DNA of 35,854 nt from JAZKSG01 sp964384785 (GTDB taxonomy: Archaea > Thermoplasmatota > E2 > DHVEG-1): contig CAYLLH010000097.1 of NCBI GenBank assembly GCA_964384785.1, positions 1 to 35,854 on the forward strand, in the 5' to 3' direction. The stretch's first letter is position 1. Every line of letters starts with the position of its first letter. Position numbers and translations under genes: made by a program. Positions 16,260-24,735 of this stretch are shown here, piece after piece. Under the pieces are notes generated by a model. That model was not told the origin of the DNA, searched no databases, and worked only from the letters and a program-made list of their open reading frames with translations.

Positions 16260-17408
16260 ATGGTTGATCCTTGGAATCCTTTTAACAAAGAAGAGAATAC
16301 TCTTGATCTAGATCTTCTTAAGAGTGAGGTAGGTAGGTTTTTTCCGTTTTATGATATGAAAGATAACTACAAAACTGCTGCTTTTTATGTTAACATTGAT
16401 GATAACATTCTTGAGGAAAACTTTGACAAACTCCGAAGATCTCTATCAAAGAAAGGTTATATTCCTATGCTTAGGTATGAAAAAGGCGAACATCTTATTT
16501 ATGTTGTAAAGAAACCTAATAGGAAACGTAAACCTGTTTGGGTTAACTATGTTCTTATGGTATCTGTTATTATAACTACTGTTATCACTGGTTCAATTCT
16601 CCATATAGGCGAATCAGATATTTGGAACAAGGAATTAACTGGTTTAATGTCTAATGTTGGTGAAATATTTCTACCTGAGAATCTATTTTTTGGAGCATTG
16701 CTTTTTTCTCTTCCGCTTCTCAGCATTCTTTTTATTCATGAGATGGGGCATTATTATATTTCAAAAAAACATGGAATAGAAACATCGCTTCCATTTTTTT
16801 TACCAGTGCCGCCGATACTTCCGGAGTTTAACATTGGAACATTCGGAGCACTTATATCTAGTCATGAACCTATGCCTGACAAAAAAGCATTGTTTGATGT
16901 AGGAATCGCAGGTCCTCTTGCGGGTTTTATTGTTGCAGTACCTGTTACAATTATTGGTATAGCAACTTCAGAAGTAGTAAAAGTTTCTGAGTTAGCAGCA
17001 GGAGAAACATTCCTTGGCACCTCGATACTTTTTTCTTTAATAGCACAAAGTGTTCTTAATGTATCAGGAGATTATGCAATTAGTTTCAGCCCTATTGCTT
17101 TTGCTGGTTGGGTAGGACTTTTAATAACAGCTATAAATCTACTCCCTGCAGGTCAACTTGATGGAGGGCATATTTTCAGGGCTTTTCTTGGAAAATATCA
17201 AAAATATGCCGGTATAGCAGCTATTTTTATAATGATACTAACTGGTTGGTTTTTCTTTGCAATAATAATTATTTTTATGATAGGTGTAGTTCATCCGCCA
17301 CCTTTAAATGATGACAGCGAACTTGATTTAAAAAGAAAACTATTGTTTTTTGTAGCAGTAGCAATCCTTATACTTTGTTTTATACCATTTCCATTTGGAA
17401 CTGTTTAG
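16260..17408 (+). CDS. Membrane zinc metalloprotease, site-2 protease (M50) family
   Basis: 382-residue intramembrane protease. Zinc motif HEMGH (His160, Glu161, His164) lies in one membrane helix, and the third ligand, Asp301, is in NLLPAGQLDGGH. About six to seven hydrophobic segments follow a 95-residue soluble N-terminal domain (alpha/beta, ending NRKRKPVW) that probably sits in the cytosol. LPFFLPVPP after the zinc motif is typical of the archaeal group. Such enzymes cut regulatory membrane proteins within the bilayer; no obvious anti-sigma-like target is adjacent. The gene is monocistronic and divergent from purA. Confidence 0.9.
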   Translation: MVDPWNPFNKEENTLDLDLLKSEVGRFFPFYDMKDNYKTAAFYVNIDDNILEENFDKLRRSLSKKGYIPMLRYEKGEHLIYVVKKPNRKRKPVWVNYVLMVSVIITTVITGSILHIGESDIWNKELTGLMSNVGEIFLPENLFFGALLFSLPLLSILFIHEMGHYYISKKHGIETSLPFFLPVPPILPEFNIGTFGALISSHEPMPDKKALFDVGIAGPLAGFIVAVPVTIIGIATSEVVKVSELAAGETFLGTSILFSLIAQSVLNVSGDYAISFSPIAFAGWVGLLITAINLLPAGQLDGGHIFRAFLGKYQKYAGIAAIFIMILTGWFFFAIIIIFMIGVVHPPPLNDDSELDLKRKLLFFVAVAILILCFIPFPFGTV

Positions 17409-17489
17409 ATAAAAAAAAAATTTATCGTAAGCATTTAATACCCATTTTTTTATCCATTATATAAAAAAGCGTGAGGAACAAGGATATTT

Positions 17490-17714
17490 ATGAAAACATA
17501 TCTAACAATAATGTTTAACAGCGAAGGAATGAAACCATCTGAAATAAAAGATCAACTCTTAAACATGGGTTTTAAAGCAGCGAAAGGCAACTATGATTTC
17601 ATCTATGAATGGGATGAAGAGGATGTTTCTGTTGAAGATTTGGTTTGGTTTGCAGATAAAGTCCATGCAGCATTAAAAGAAACAAATGTTTATTTTAGTA
17701 TAGAAACCATATAA
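17490..17714 (+). CDS. Small conserved archaeal protein, 74 aa, function unknown
   Basis: Compact acidic protein beginning MKTYLTIMFNSEGMKPSEI, with a predicted beta-alpha-beta-beta-alpha-beta order. The pattern KPSEIKDQLLNMGFKAAKGNYDF.YEW suggests a small ferredoxin-like or ACT-like fold, inferred by eye. No Cys or His clusters. I recall similar short proteins in other euryarchaea, also unnamed. GTGAGG lies 11-12 bases before the ATG, and TATTATATAAAAAA near 17455-17468 is a good TATA box for it. It ends four bases before the convergent trmJ-like gene. Confidence 0.75.
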   Translation: MKTYLTIMFNSEGMKPSEIKDQLLNMGFKAAKGNYDFIYEWDEEDVSVEDLVWFADKVHAALKETNVYFSIETI

Positions 17715-17718
17715 AAAA

Positions 17719-18435
17719 TTATTTTTTAGATTTTTCTTTCTGTATTTTATCAAGTGTTTTATCAAGTACACCCATTATACGATGAAACTCCCAAGTAGAA
17801 GGCATGGAACGACCGATTACACGACGAAACATAATCATTGTTCTATCTTTTTTATGATCTGGAATGTCTATTACATCAAGAAGTGTTTCAAAAAAAGAAA
17901 ATAGTTTTTCTTTCTCCAAACCATTCATCTTCCGTGTTTCAACAGGTTTAAAATCCTTTTTTATAAAAATATCGTAAAGAAGGACTGCTACAGAATGTGA
18001 AAGATTCATAGAACTATATTTTTCACTTGTAGGAATTCGTACCATTATATCACATTTCTCGATCTCTTCATTGAAAAGACCGTAATCTTCACGTCCGAAA
18101 ACCAAACCGACTCTACAATCCAACTCAAAAATTTTTTTAGTTAAATCCTCAGGGTAAACAGGGTGACGTAGATGTTTCTTGTCACTTTCATAATCAATAG
18201 AAGAAGTTGCAATAAGATAATCAAGTTTTTCAGGTATTTTACTAAAAGAATCAAATATTAAAGCATTATCAAGGATTTCTGATGCATGTTTAGCACGAGC
18301 GTAACAATCATCGTTTAAATCACAAGGGTTTACAAGAATTAGTTTTTTAAAATCAAAATTTGCCATAGCACGTGCTACAGCTCCAACATTACCAGGATAT
18401 TTTGGTTCAACAAGAACTACAAAGAAATCTGGAAT
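17719..18435 (-). CDS. trmJ: tRNA (cytidine/uridine-32) 2'-O-methyltransferase TrmJ-like, apparent ATT start
   Basis: SpoU/SPOUT methyltransferase of 238 residues that most likely methylates the 2'-OH of residue 32 in tRNA. Motif 1 is VVLVEPKYPGNVGAVARAMANF, motif 2 LVFGREDYGLFNEEI, motif 3 IPTSEKYSSMNLSHSVAVLLYD; together they make the knotted SAM site. The C-terminal helices (LLDVIDIP..KDRTMIMFRRVIGR) match archaeal TrmJ. The first in-frame ATG (18366) would delete most of motif 1. The frame extends to ATT at 18433-18435, with a stop only three codons further up and no ATG, GTG or TTG between. GGGGGAG lies nine bases before this ATT, so ATT is the probable start. It is the last of a minus-strand run after proS and a membrane protein. 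Confidence 0.85.
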   Translation of the reverse strand: MPDFFVVLVEPKYPGNVGAVARAMANFDFKKLILVNPCDLNDDCYARAKHASEILDNALIFDSFSKIPEKLDYLIATSSIDYESDKKHLRHPVYPEDLTKKIFELDCRVGLVFGREDYGLFNEEIEKCDIMVRIPTSEKYSSMNLSHSVAVLLYDIFIKKDFKPVETRKMNGLEKEKLFSFFETLLDVIDIPDHKKDRTMIMFRRVIGRSMPSTWEFHRIMGVLDKTLDKIQKEKSKK

Positions 18436-18444
18436 AAGTTTTTA

Positions 18445-18451
18445 CTCCCCC
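18445..18451 (-). promoter_or_regulatory. Shine-Dalgarno site before the ATT start
   Basis: On the minus strand GGGGGAG lies nine bases before the ATT codon at 18433-18435. Its GGAG part pairs with CUCC of the 16S rRNA tail. No other start codon lies within normal reach in the right frame, so this site decides the start. Confidence 0.45.
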
Positions 18452-18483
18452 TTTTTTAAAAAAAAATTATTTTTTGAAGGATA

Positions 18484-18888
18484 TTATTTTATTTTTAGCT
18501 CCTTCATTTTTTTCTTAAGCATTTTATCATATTTAGATGGAAGATGCCTTGCGGTTACTTCGAGTTCATGCCTGTTTTTTATAAGTTCAGAGCGTTTGTT
18601 TGTTTTAAGTTCCTCAAGGAGGAATTTTTTGTTTTTATGATACCGCCAGATATAATATACACCAATTAAAAGTAAAACAAGACCGGCAGCTAGAATAAAA
18701 AAATTCCATTCACCTAAATCTGTTATTGTTTTTGTGTAAACACCAAGTGGTATTTCATCAGCTGTTAACATGTCACGTAATCCGTACCAGATTACTCCCA
18801 TAAAAACAAGAACTAAACTTATAATTGTTATAATAATGCTAAGTATGAAGACCTGATCTTTTAAGAAATCAGTTATTTTATTTGCCAT
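18484..18888 (-). CDS. Small two-helix membrane protein, function unknown
   Basis: 134-residue protein with two clear transmembrane helices (about 13-35 and 62-80), a short loop between them, and a long basic C-terminal region (KNKKFLLEELKTNKRSELIKNRH...KMLKKKMKELKIK) likely cytosolic and partly coiled. I do not recognise the family. A GTG at 18903 is in frame, but it is part of GAGGTG, which works better as the Shine-Dalgarno for the ATG at 18888. It sits between proS and the trmJ-like gene on the same strand. Confidence 0.7.
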   Translation of the reverse strand: MANKITDFLKDQVFILSIIITIISLVLVFMGVIWYGLRDMLTADEIPLGVYTKTITDLGEWNFFILAAGLVLLLIGVYYIWRYHKNKKFLLEELKTNKRSELIKNRHELEVTARHLPSKYDKMLKKKMKELKIK

Positions 18889-18971
18889 GGTTTTCTTATT
18901 CACCTCTTTTTTTAATCTAAATTTTTTTTAATTATCATATATTCTTTATGATAAAAAGACTTTTGATTTTT

Positions 18972-20390
18972 TTAATAGGTTTTAGCGTAACGCATCCAGG
19001 TTACACCAGATTGTTTACAAAATGGACATTTTTTATCGCATTCTTTATCCTCAATTGGTTCACCAAGAGTGTTTTTATCTAAAATGTTTTCAATTTCCAT
19101 AGCACAATCTTCGTTTCCACACCATGGAAGCTCTATAATACCATCAAGTTTTTCTGCCTCTTCTATTGTTTCAACTCTATGCATGTTTTCTTTTAACATT
19201 TTGTCTGCGTTTTCAAAGAGTCTGTTTGATATTTTATCAAAAGTTTCAAATGTTTTTTCTTTAAGTTCAGATGTTTTTACAAATTCTTTATCACCTGTAT
19301 CTCGGCTGACTAAAACAATTTGATCGTTTTCAATGTCTCTTGGTCCAATTTCTATTCTAACTGGTACTCCTTTTAATTCCCAGTCATAGAACTTAGTTCC
19401 CGGAGTTACATCTCGGTCATCTAGATGTACTCTTATGTTTTCTTTTTTTAAGGTTTCATATATTTCTTTACATTTTTTATTAACGATTTGTTCTTTTCCT
19501 TTGAAAATAATTGGAACTATCACAATTTGTTTTGGTGCAATTTCTGGTGGCATTATAAGTCCTTTGTCATCACCATGGATTCCGATTAGAGCACCCAATA
19601 TTCTTTCACTCATACCATACGTGGTTTGATGAACATTTTTGTGATTTCCGTTTTCATCCTCGTATTTTATCTCATAGGGTTTGGAAAAATTATCTTGATA
19701 TTGATGAATAGATCCTAGTTGTAGTGTTCTCATAGAGGGCATAAGTACATCGATACTTATTGTGTAGTCTGCTCCTGCAAACTTGTCCCATTCTGGTCTT
19801 TTTCCGAAAGTAAAAGGCATACATAGTTTTTTGAAGAGACTTGTTGCGATTTCTTTATCTTCCTGTATTTGTTTTTCTGCGTCTTCAAAATCTACATGGC
19901 ATGTATGTGCTTCAAAAAAATGTATTTCTCGTACACGGATGAATGCACGTGTTTGTTTGGTTTCATAGCGGAATGTGTTTACTATTTGAAATGTTTTTAA
20001 TGGAAGGTCTGCATGTGAGCGGACCCAAAGAGAGAACAATGGATACATAGCTGTTTCAGATGTGGGTCTTAAAAGCCATCTTTCCTCAAGAGGGTTTAAT
20101 CCTGCATGGGTTATCCAGTAAACCTCACTTCCGAATCCTTCTATATGATCTGCTTCTTTTTGAAAAGATGATTCAGGTATACAAAGTGGAAAGCATACTT
20201 CTTGATGATTGGTTTTAAACATTTCATCACGGATAAGATGATCTACATGACTCATAAGAGTCCAACCATAAGGCCGCCAGACATTCATACCTTTTATAGG
20301 ATATCTTTTATCGCAAAGATCAGCTAATTCAACGATTTCGTTATACCATTCGTTGAAATCTTCAGATTTTTTGTTTTTTGTTGCAGGCAT
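18972..20390 (-). CDS. proS: Prolyl-tRNA synthetase, archaeal/eukaryotic type
   Basis: 472-residue class II synthetase charging tRNA-Pro. Seen: the N-terminal DFNEWYNEIVELADLCD start, motif 1 (YGWTLMSHVDHLIRDEM), the LLRPTSETAMYPLFSLWVRS segment that forms the proline/ATP site, motif 2 (FRYETKQTRAFIRVREIHFFEAHT), an anticodon-binding domain from about 280, and the C-terminal zinc-like domain (CGNEDCAMEI...CDKKCPFCKQ) ending in Tyr, the hallmark of this type. Length and domain order are normal with no bacterial-type insertion domain. The minus-strand membrane protein gene follows 83 bases later. Confidence 0.97.
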   Translation of the reverse strand: MPATKNKKSEDFNEWYNEIVELADLCDKRYPIKGMNVWRPYGWTLMSHVDHLIRDEMFKTNHQEVCFPLCIPESSFQKEADHIEGFGSEVYWITHAGLNPLEERWLLRPTSETAMYPLFSLWVRSHADLPLKTFQIVNTFRYETKQTRAFIRVREIHFFEAHTCHVDFEDAEKQIQEDKEIATSLFKKLCMPFTFGKRPEWDKFAGADYTISIDVLMPSMRTLQLGSIHQYQDNFSKPYEIKYEDENGNHKNVHQTTYGMSERILGALIGIHGDDKGLIMPPEIAPKQIVIVPIIFKGKEQIVNKKCKEIYETLKKENIRVHLDDRDVTPGTKFYDWELKGVPVRIEIGPRDIENDQIVLVSRDTGDKEFVKTSELKEKTFETFDKISNRLFENADKMLKENMHRVETIEEAEKLDGIIELPWCGNEDCAMEIENILDKNTLGEPIEDKECDKKCPFCKQSGVTWMRYAKTY

Positions 20391-20523
20391 AAAACATTTC
20401 TCAACTCTTAAACGTATAATAATTTTTTTTTTACGGCTAAAAGAAATAAAAGCTATTAAAAGATGACGGTTTAAATTAGAGAAAAAAACAGATACGCACT
20501 ATAGATAAAGGGATTAAGAGTTT

Positions 20524-20673
20524 TTAGACTCCTCTTCCTTCTTTAGCTTTTGATCTTAACTCTTTAGCTCTGCATCTACGACATCTTTTAGCACGTGGAG
20601 CATTTAAAGCACCACATTTCATACAAACTTTTTTTGCCAATATACGGTTTTCTGCCTCTGGAAATCTTGCCAT
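20524..20673 (-). CDS. rpl40e: 50S ribosomal protein L40e
   Basis: 49-residue zinc-finger ribosomal protein, the archaeal counterpart of the part of eukaryotic L40 fused to ubiquitin. It begins MARFPEAENRILAKKVC, and Cys17, Cys20, Cys31 and Cys34 form the zinc site within a very basic segment (RAKRCRRCRAKELR). Length is exactly typical. AGGTG lies ten bases before the ATG. It is a separate unit upstream of proS on the same strand, with a 133-base gap. Confidence 0.93.
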   Translation of the reverse strand: MARFPEAENRILAKKVCMKCGALNAPRAKRCRRCRAKELRSKAKEGRGV

Positions 20674-20854
20674 AGTATTATTACACCTAATCAATAAATT
20701 TTATTGAACCTTTATAGGAATATCGGAATAAGGAGATAATATTTAAATATAATCCAAACAACAACAAAATAAATTTTTGATAAATAATCACTTAAAAAAT
20801 TTATGGAAATGTACTTAATACATAAATTCTATCATGATTTTCGGTGAAAAAACT

Positions 20855-21664
20855 ATGGTGAGGGGAAAAACCAGATGTCCAAGATGCAAACATAGTTTCA
20901 TCATAGATATCCCCAAAGAGCATGAGAAACATAAAGTCATGTGTCCAAACTGTGAAAGTACCTTTATCATCAAAACCAGTGAAAAATCTGATAAAGATTT
21001 TCACTGGGAGGAACATGGTGAACCAAGAAAAACCATTCTTTCATCAATAAGACCAAAAACCAATAAACCCAACATCGCTGCAATATTATTAGTTTGTGTT
21101 TTCGCAATAGGAATAATTACTGCTTCTTTTCCTGAAATGTTTATTGAATCAAGTTCAGATGCAATAAATGCTGCAGGTTTAACAGGTACAGTCTTTATAG
21201 AGTTCAATGAAACAAATAAAACCTTGGAGAATATAACTGTTAAAGTAGATGGAATGACCAGAACAGTAAATAGTTCCTTTAGATTTAAAGATGTGAAACT
21301 TGGAATCAAAAAACTTACTATTAACTCAAAAAATTATAGTAACTTAACCAAGGAAATACTTGTTACACCTTTTTTTGAATCAGCACATACTATAGACTTA
21401 AAAGAAGGAAGAAACCATATTGAAGAACAATACAACACCAATGGTTGCACAATAATTATAGTAATATTTTCGGTTTTTGCAATGCTATCAGCTATAGCCT
21501 GTGTAAAAAGATTCCATATAGATGTAGCAGTAGCAGGATCAATAATAGCAATACTCTCAGTAGGATTCTTCATGATTGGATCAATTATAAGCATTATAGC
21601 ATTTGTATTAATATTCCTATCCCGAGATGAATTTGATAATGGAAAAAAGGGAAAACAATTCTAA
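20855..21664 (+). CDS. N-terminal zinc-finger membrane protein with external domain
   Basis: 269 residues. A cytosolic zinc-ribbon-like head has Cys8, Cys11, Cys30 and Cys33 (CPRC...CPNC, like the MJ0042/AgrZ finger type). Then come a charged linker, one transmembrane helix (about 70-90), an external beta-rich domain (TGTVFIEFNETNKTLENITVKVDG, like a carboxypeptidase-regulatory or PEGA-like module), and three C-terminal transmembrane helices ending FLSRDEF. The last part resembles the end of the minus-strand protein at 25231-25680. The ATG at 20855 is preferred because GGTG lies eight bases upstream; an in-frame ATG at 20834 exists. It overlaps the next gene and probably starts the zinc-ribbon membrane cluster. 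Function unknown. Confidence 0.75.
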   Translation: MVRGKTRCPRCKHSFIIDIPKEHEKHKVMCPNCESTFIIKTSEKSDKDFHWEEHGEPRKTILSSIRPKTNKPNIAAILLVCVFAIGIITASFPEMFIESSSDAINAAGLTGTVFIEFNETNKTLENITVKVDGMTRTVNSSFRFKDVKLGIKKLTINSKNYSNLTKEILVTPFFESAHTIDLKEGRNHIEEQYNTNGCTIIIVIFSVFAMLSAIACVKRFHIDVAVAGSIIAILSVGFFMIGSIISIIAFVLIFLSRDEFDNGKKGKQF

Positions 21665-22178
21665 AATCATAACTATTTTTTTTATAATAGCATTATTCTG
21701 GATTCTAATACAGTTTATAGCGCCAATAATACTTCCAAAAGGGTCTGTAACTGATCTATCTGGTTTAACAGGTTTAGAAGACAATGAACAACAAATAAAA
21801 AAAATGAACTCTCCAATAAGCTTTATTTACTCAGCAGGAGATCGGTTGTGTCATCAAAAAGCCAGCCGCTCTTTTTTTATAAATGAAAACCAAATGCCTT
21901 TCTGCGCACGATGCACAGCTATATGGCTTGGGATAACCATAGGTATCGGTTTCATGCTTTTTTATAAGATACCACTTGATGAAAAATTCTTTTATCTTAT
22001 GATGATAGGATTGATTCCAATAGGTATAGATGGAGTCGGTCAACTTTTAGGATTCTGGGAAAGTACAAATCTAACACGTGTAATCACAGGTTTGTTTATT
22101 GGAGTAATAACAGGGTTTGCAGTTGTTATAATAATAGATGAATTAAAGAATATAATAAATAAAAAAAACAAAAACTAA
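21639..22178 (+). CDS. DUF2085 family membrane protein
   Basis: About 179 residues with four predicted transmembrane helices. The segment AGDRLCHQKASRSFFINENQMPFCARCTAIWLG carries the family pattern: a CHQ followed by a CARCT pair just before a membrane helix, which could bind metal or heme-like ligands. Function of the family is unknown. The start could be 21627 or 21639; GAGATG nine bases before 21639 favours the latter. Either way it overlaps the end of the preceding zinc-finger gene by 26-38 bases, so the two are likely translated together. Confidence 0.75.
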   Translation: MEKRENNSKIITIFFIIALFWILIQFIAPIILPKGSVTDLSGLTGLEDNEQQIKKMNSPISFIYSAGDRLCHQKASRSFFINENQMPFCARCTAIWLGITIGIGFMLFYKIPLDEKFFYLMMIGLIPIGIDGVGQLLGFWESTNLTRVITGLFIGVITGFAVVIIIDELKNIINKKNKN

Positions 22179-22222
22179 TTAAAACATAAAAGTTATTCTA
22201 ATAATCCAGGTGTGGAGAAATT

Positions 22223-22636
22223 ATGAATAGGATAAGTAAGGCAGGAATCATAACTTTGGCATTACTTGTAATGTCAATGAGTATGGCAAGTTTTGCATTA
22301 GCAAATGATGATATCACTGGTGAAGAAGTAGCATTTTTTGGAGGTTTAATGTGCATATTTCCAATAATAATGCTGATAATAGGGGTTATCATCGCTATCT
22401 GGGTTTATAAAGATGCAGAAAGACGTGGTAGTAGCGGAGTACTATGGCTTGTAATAGTGATCTTCACAGGAATAATAGGTTTAATAATATGGTTAGTAGT
22501 ACGCCCACCTATAGGAGGAAAACCACAATCTGGTGGACCTGCTGCGAATTCAGGACGAATGTGTCCTAACTGTGGAAGACCTATACCAATGGATGCTCAA
22601 AACTGCCCATACTGCGGAAAAAAATTTGAGCAATAA
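22223..22636 (+). CDS. Zinc-ribbon PLDc_N-like membrane protein, paralogue 1
   Basis: 137 residues. An N-terminal signal-like hydrophobic segment is followed by a transmembrane helix ending IAIWVYKDAERRG, a second helix (VLWLVIVIFTGIIGLIIWLVVRPP) resembling the PLDc_N membrane motif, a Gly/Pro linker, and a C-terminal zinc ribbon CPNCGRPIPMDAQNCPYCGKKF. The charged motif between helices and the ribbon are shared with the three other paralogues downstream. The ribbon is probably cytosolic. GGTG and GGAG lie just before the ATG. The strong double T-run after it suggests it ends a transcript. Role unknown; ribbons of this kind may bind partner proteins or nucleic acid. Confidence 0.8.
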   Translation: MNRISKAGIITLALLVMSMSMASFALANDDITGEEVAFFGGLMCIFPIIMLIIGVIIAIWVYKDAERRGSSGVLWLVIVIFTGIIGLIIWLVVRPPIGGKPQSGGPAANSGRMCPNCGRPIPMDAQNCPYCGKKFEQ

Positions 22637-22660
22637 ATAAAAATTAAAAACCCAAAATTC

Positions 22661-22677
22661 TTTTTTTTTCTTTTTTT
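22661..22677 (+). terminator. Double oligo-T terminator
   Basis: Nine T, a C, then seven T on the plus strand 25 bases after the stop of paralogue 1. This is a strong archaeal-type terminator and implies that paralogue 2 has its own promoter. Confidence 0.5.
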
Positions 22678-22738
22678 AAAAAAATAGAAACAAATATCAA
22701 TAAAAAATAATATATTCAACATAAAAAGGTGTTTTAAA

Positions 22739-23185
22739 TTGAATAGAACAAAAAAGTTTATTTTGTTTTTATCTGCAGGCTGTTTTTTATCGATGTTCGC
22801 CACTTCATTTGCATTAGCTGGAAACAATGTGTTAAAGTATAGTCAAGGTTATTTTCCATTCTTCGCTGGTTCATTTTGTATAATTCCTTTAATAATGACC
22901 GTTGTATGGATAATACTTGCAATATGGGTTTACAAAGACGCAGAACAAAGAGGAGAAAACGCAGTTCTTTGGTTGTTAATTGTTTTAGTCACAGGTATTA
23001 TCGGTTTGATTATTTGGTTAGTTATTAGACCACAACCGGGAGGCCAAGGTGGATCAGTGCTAGACGGATTAGGTTTGGGCGGCAGCGGAAGTTCCCATCC
23101 TGATAGGATGTGTCCTAACTGTGGAAGAGCAATTCCAATGGATGTGCAAGTTTGTCCTTATTGTGGTAAAAAATTTACTCAATAA
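22739..23185 (+). CDS. Zinc-ribbon PLDc_N-like membrane protein, paralogue 2
   Basis: 148 residues, the closest relative of paralogue 1. N-terminal hydrophobic segment with basic start (NRTKK), a helix ending LAIWVYKDAEQRG, helix VLWLLIVLVTGIIGLIIWLVIRP, a glycine-rich linker (GGQGGSVLDGLGLGGSGSS), and the zinc ribbon CPNCGRAIPMDVQVCPYCGKKF. The start is TTG with AAAGGTG upstream; no ATG fits the signal segment. It carries its own oligo-T terminator (23201-23216). Confidence 0.8.
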   Translation: MNRTKKFILFLSAGCFLSMFATSFALAGNNVLKYSQGYFPFFAGSFCIIPLIMTVVWIILAIWVYKDAEQRGENAVLWLLIVLVTGIIGLIIWLVIRPQPGGQGGSVLDGLGLGGSGSSHPDRMCPNCGRAIPMDVQVCPYCGKKFTQ

Positions 23186-23200
23186 AATTTCAAAAATTAT

Positions 23201-23216
23201 TTTTTTCTTTTTTTTT
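23201..23216 (+). terminator. Oligo-T terminator after paralogue 2
   Basis: Six T, a C, then nine T on the plus strand, 15 bases after the stop codon. It matches the arrangement after paralogue 1. Confidence 0.45.
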
Positions 23217-23283
23217 CATTTTGACTTTTTAACAGATTAAGTTTTTATAACATTGTTTTTAAAAAAACCTTAAAGATGAGTCT

Positions 23284-24195
23284 ATGGACAATAACACTGA
23301 GAAAGGGTTAAAAGTTTTAATAATTGGTTTGATGTTATCTATACTTGATGGTTTTCTAACACTCTCTGCTAATAATTTAAAAGGTATAGGCTCTTTAGTT
23401 TTAAATGGACTAAGCGAAATACTTGGACCTATTAGTTTTATTTTATTTATCATTGGAATAATCCTATTGTTTATTGGTAGGAAAGAATTCGGCGATAAAC
23501 ATAAAAAATTTGTAACATGGAGTCTTATATTATTTTTAACATCGATCATTATCGCTGTTTTTCTTGTAATCTACATTGTTTTCTCGATATTCTCAGCGGC
23601 TTCATCTGTTTCAACGTTAAATGGAGATATTGATACAAATTTTATAAAAGATCTATTTTTCAACATTATTCTTATCACAGTTATAACAGGTATAATTGAT
23701 GCAACATATCACCTTCTTATAGTTCATCAATTAGAAAATAAAAAAGGTAAAACTATTCTATACGCAGCTTTTATTGTTACAATTATTACTATTCTTTCAG
23801 TTGCTATAATAGTTGGTCCTATTGTAGATGAATTAATAGATGAAGTCAATGATGAAACAAATGAACCTGATTCTGTTATATGGGGTGAAGATTATTCGTC
23901 ATCTCAACCAGGTGCAATGGAAAGCGATACTTCAACTCAGAAGGGTATAGAGAGATTTAATACACAGTTAAATGTAGTAAGTTCTCTGGGAATTTTTGGA
24001 CAAACATTGTTTCTTTTTGCTTTTTTTATAGCTTATAAAAGAATTAAAAATGGAGAGTTAGTTCCTGCTTTACCAAGCCATCTTAAAAGATGTATGAATT
24101 GTGGAAGAGTTGTTCAATCAGATCATATAATTTGTGCATACTGCGGATATCAGTTTAATAATTTTTCAACATCGAGGCAGCAAAATAAATGGTAA
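23284..24195 (+). CDS. DUF973-like multi-helix membrane protein with C-terminal zinc ribbon
   Basis: 303 residues with about six transmembrane helices. The start (KGLKVLIIGLMLSILDG.. ..GIGSLVLNGL) and helix layout resemble archaeal DUF973 proteins. A variable polar loop (about 200-225, rich in Asp, Glu and Ser) precedes the last helix. The C-terminus has a zinc ribbon CMNCGRVVQSDHIICAYCGYQF similar to the ribbons of its neighbours, although the membrane part is unrelated. It lies between paralogues 2 and 3, so the shared feature of this locus is a ribbon tethered to the membrane. Function unknown. Confidence 0.75.
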   Translation: MDNNTEKGLKVLIIGLMLSILDGFLTLSANNLKGIGSLVLNGLSEILGPISFILFIIGIILLFIGRKEFGDKHKKFVTWSLILFLTSIIIAVFLVIYIVFSIFSAASSVSTLNGDIDTNFIKDLFFNIILITVITGIIDATYHLLIVHQLENKKGKTILYAAFIVTIITILSVAIIVGPIVDELIDEVNDETNEPDSVIWGEDYSSSQPGAMESDTSTQKGIERFNTQLNVVSSLGIFGQTLFLFAFFIAYKRIKNGELVPALPSHLKRCMNCGRVVQSDHIICAYCGYQFNNFSTSRQQNKW

Positions 24196-24258
24196 ACTTT
24201 ATCTCCATTGTATGATAAAAAAAGAATTAATTTATAGAACAATAATTAAGGAGAAAAA

Positions 24259-24693
24259 ATGATTATAAAAAAAGCTGTACTAATTATATCGATTTTTTTA
24301 CTTATTTCTATAAATGTTGCAACAGCATATAATTCCTATGAGGATTCATACTATGATGAAAACTTTGTAGAGGACTCTTCACAAGACGATCTATTGATAT
24401 TATGGGTAATAATTGGATTAATGCTACTTTTTTTCTTAATATGGATAGGGGTCTCGATTTGGGTTTATAAGGATGCTAAAAAAAGAGGCGAAGATAGCCC
24501 TATTATCTGGCTTTTAGTTACCTTATTCGGAGGGTTAGTAGGTTTAATTGTTTGGTTAGTTGTAAGACCACCTATTGGCGGATCGCAAATAAGTAGTTAT
24601 CATTCTTATAATAGAAATCGATTTTGCCCAATCTGTGGAAGAAATATTCCTTTTAATGCTACTTTCTGCCCCTATTGCAATAAAAAAATTTAG
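24259..24693 (+). CDS. Zinc-ribbon PLDc_N-like membrane protein, paralogue 3
   Basis: 144 residues. Cleavable-looking signal peptide (IIKKAVLIISIFLLISINVATA), a short acidic Tyr-rich external segment, a helix ending VSIWVYKDAKKRG, helix IIWLLVTLFGGLVGLIVWLVVRPP, then the ribbon CPICGRNIPFNATFCPYCNKK. The start is set by AAGGAG five bases before the ATG, the best ribosome site in this cluster. More diverged than paralogues 1 and 2 in the external segment. Confidence 0.8.
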   Translation: MIIKKAVLIISIFLLISINVATAYNSYEDSYYDENFVEDSSQDDLLILWVIIGLMLLFFLIWIGVSIWVYKDAKKRGEDSPIIWLLVTLFGGLVGLIVWLVVRPPIGGSQISSYHSYNRNRFCPICGRNIPFNATFCPYCNKKI

Positions 24694-24735
24694 AGAAAAG
24701 TTATATAGATAATAATTTTTTATAAGATTCAGATT

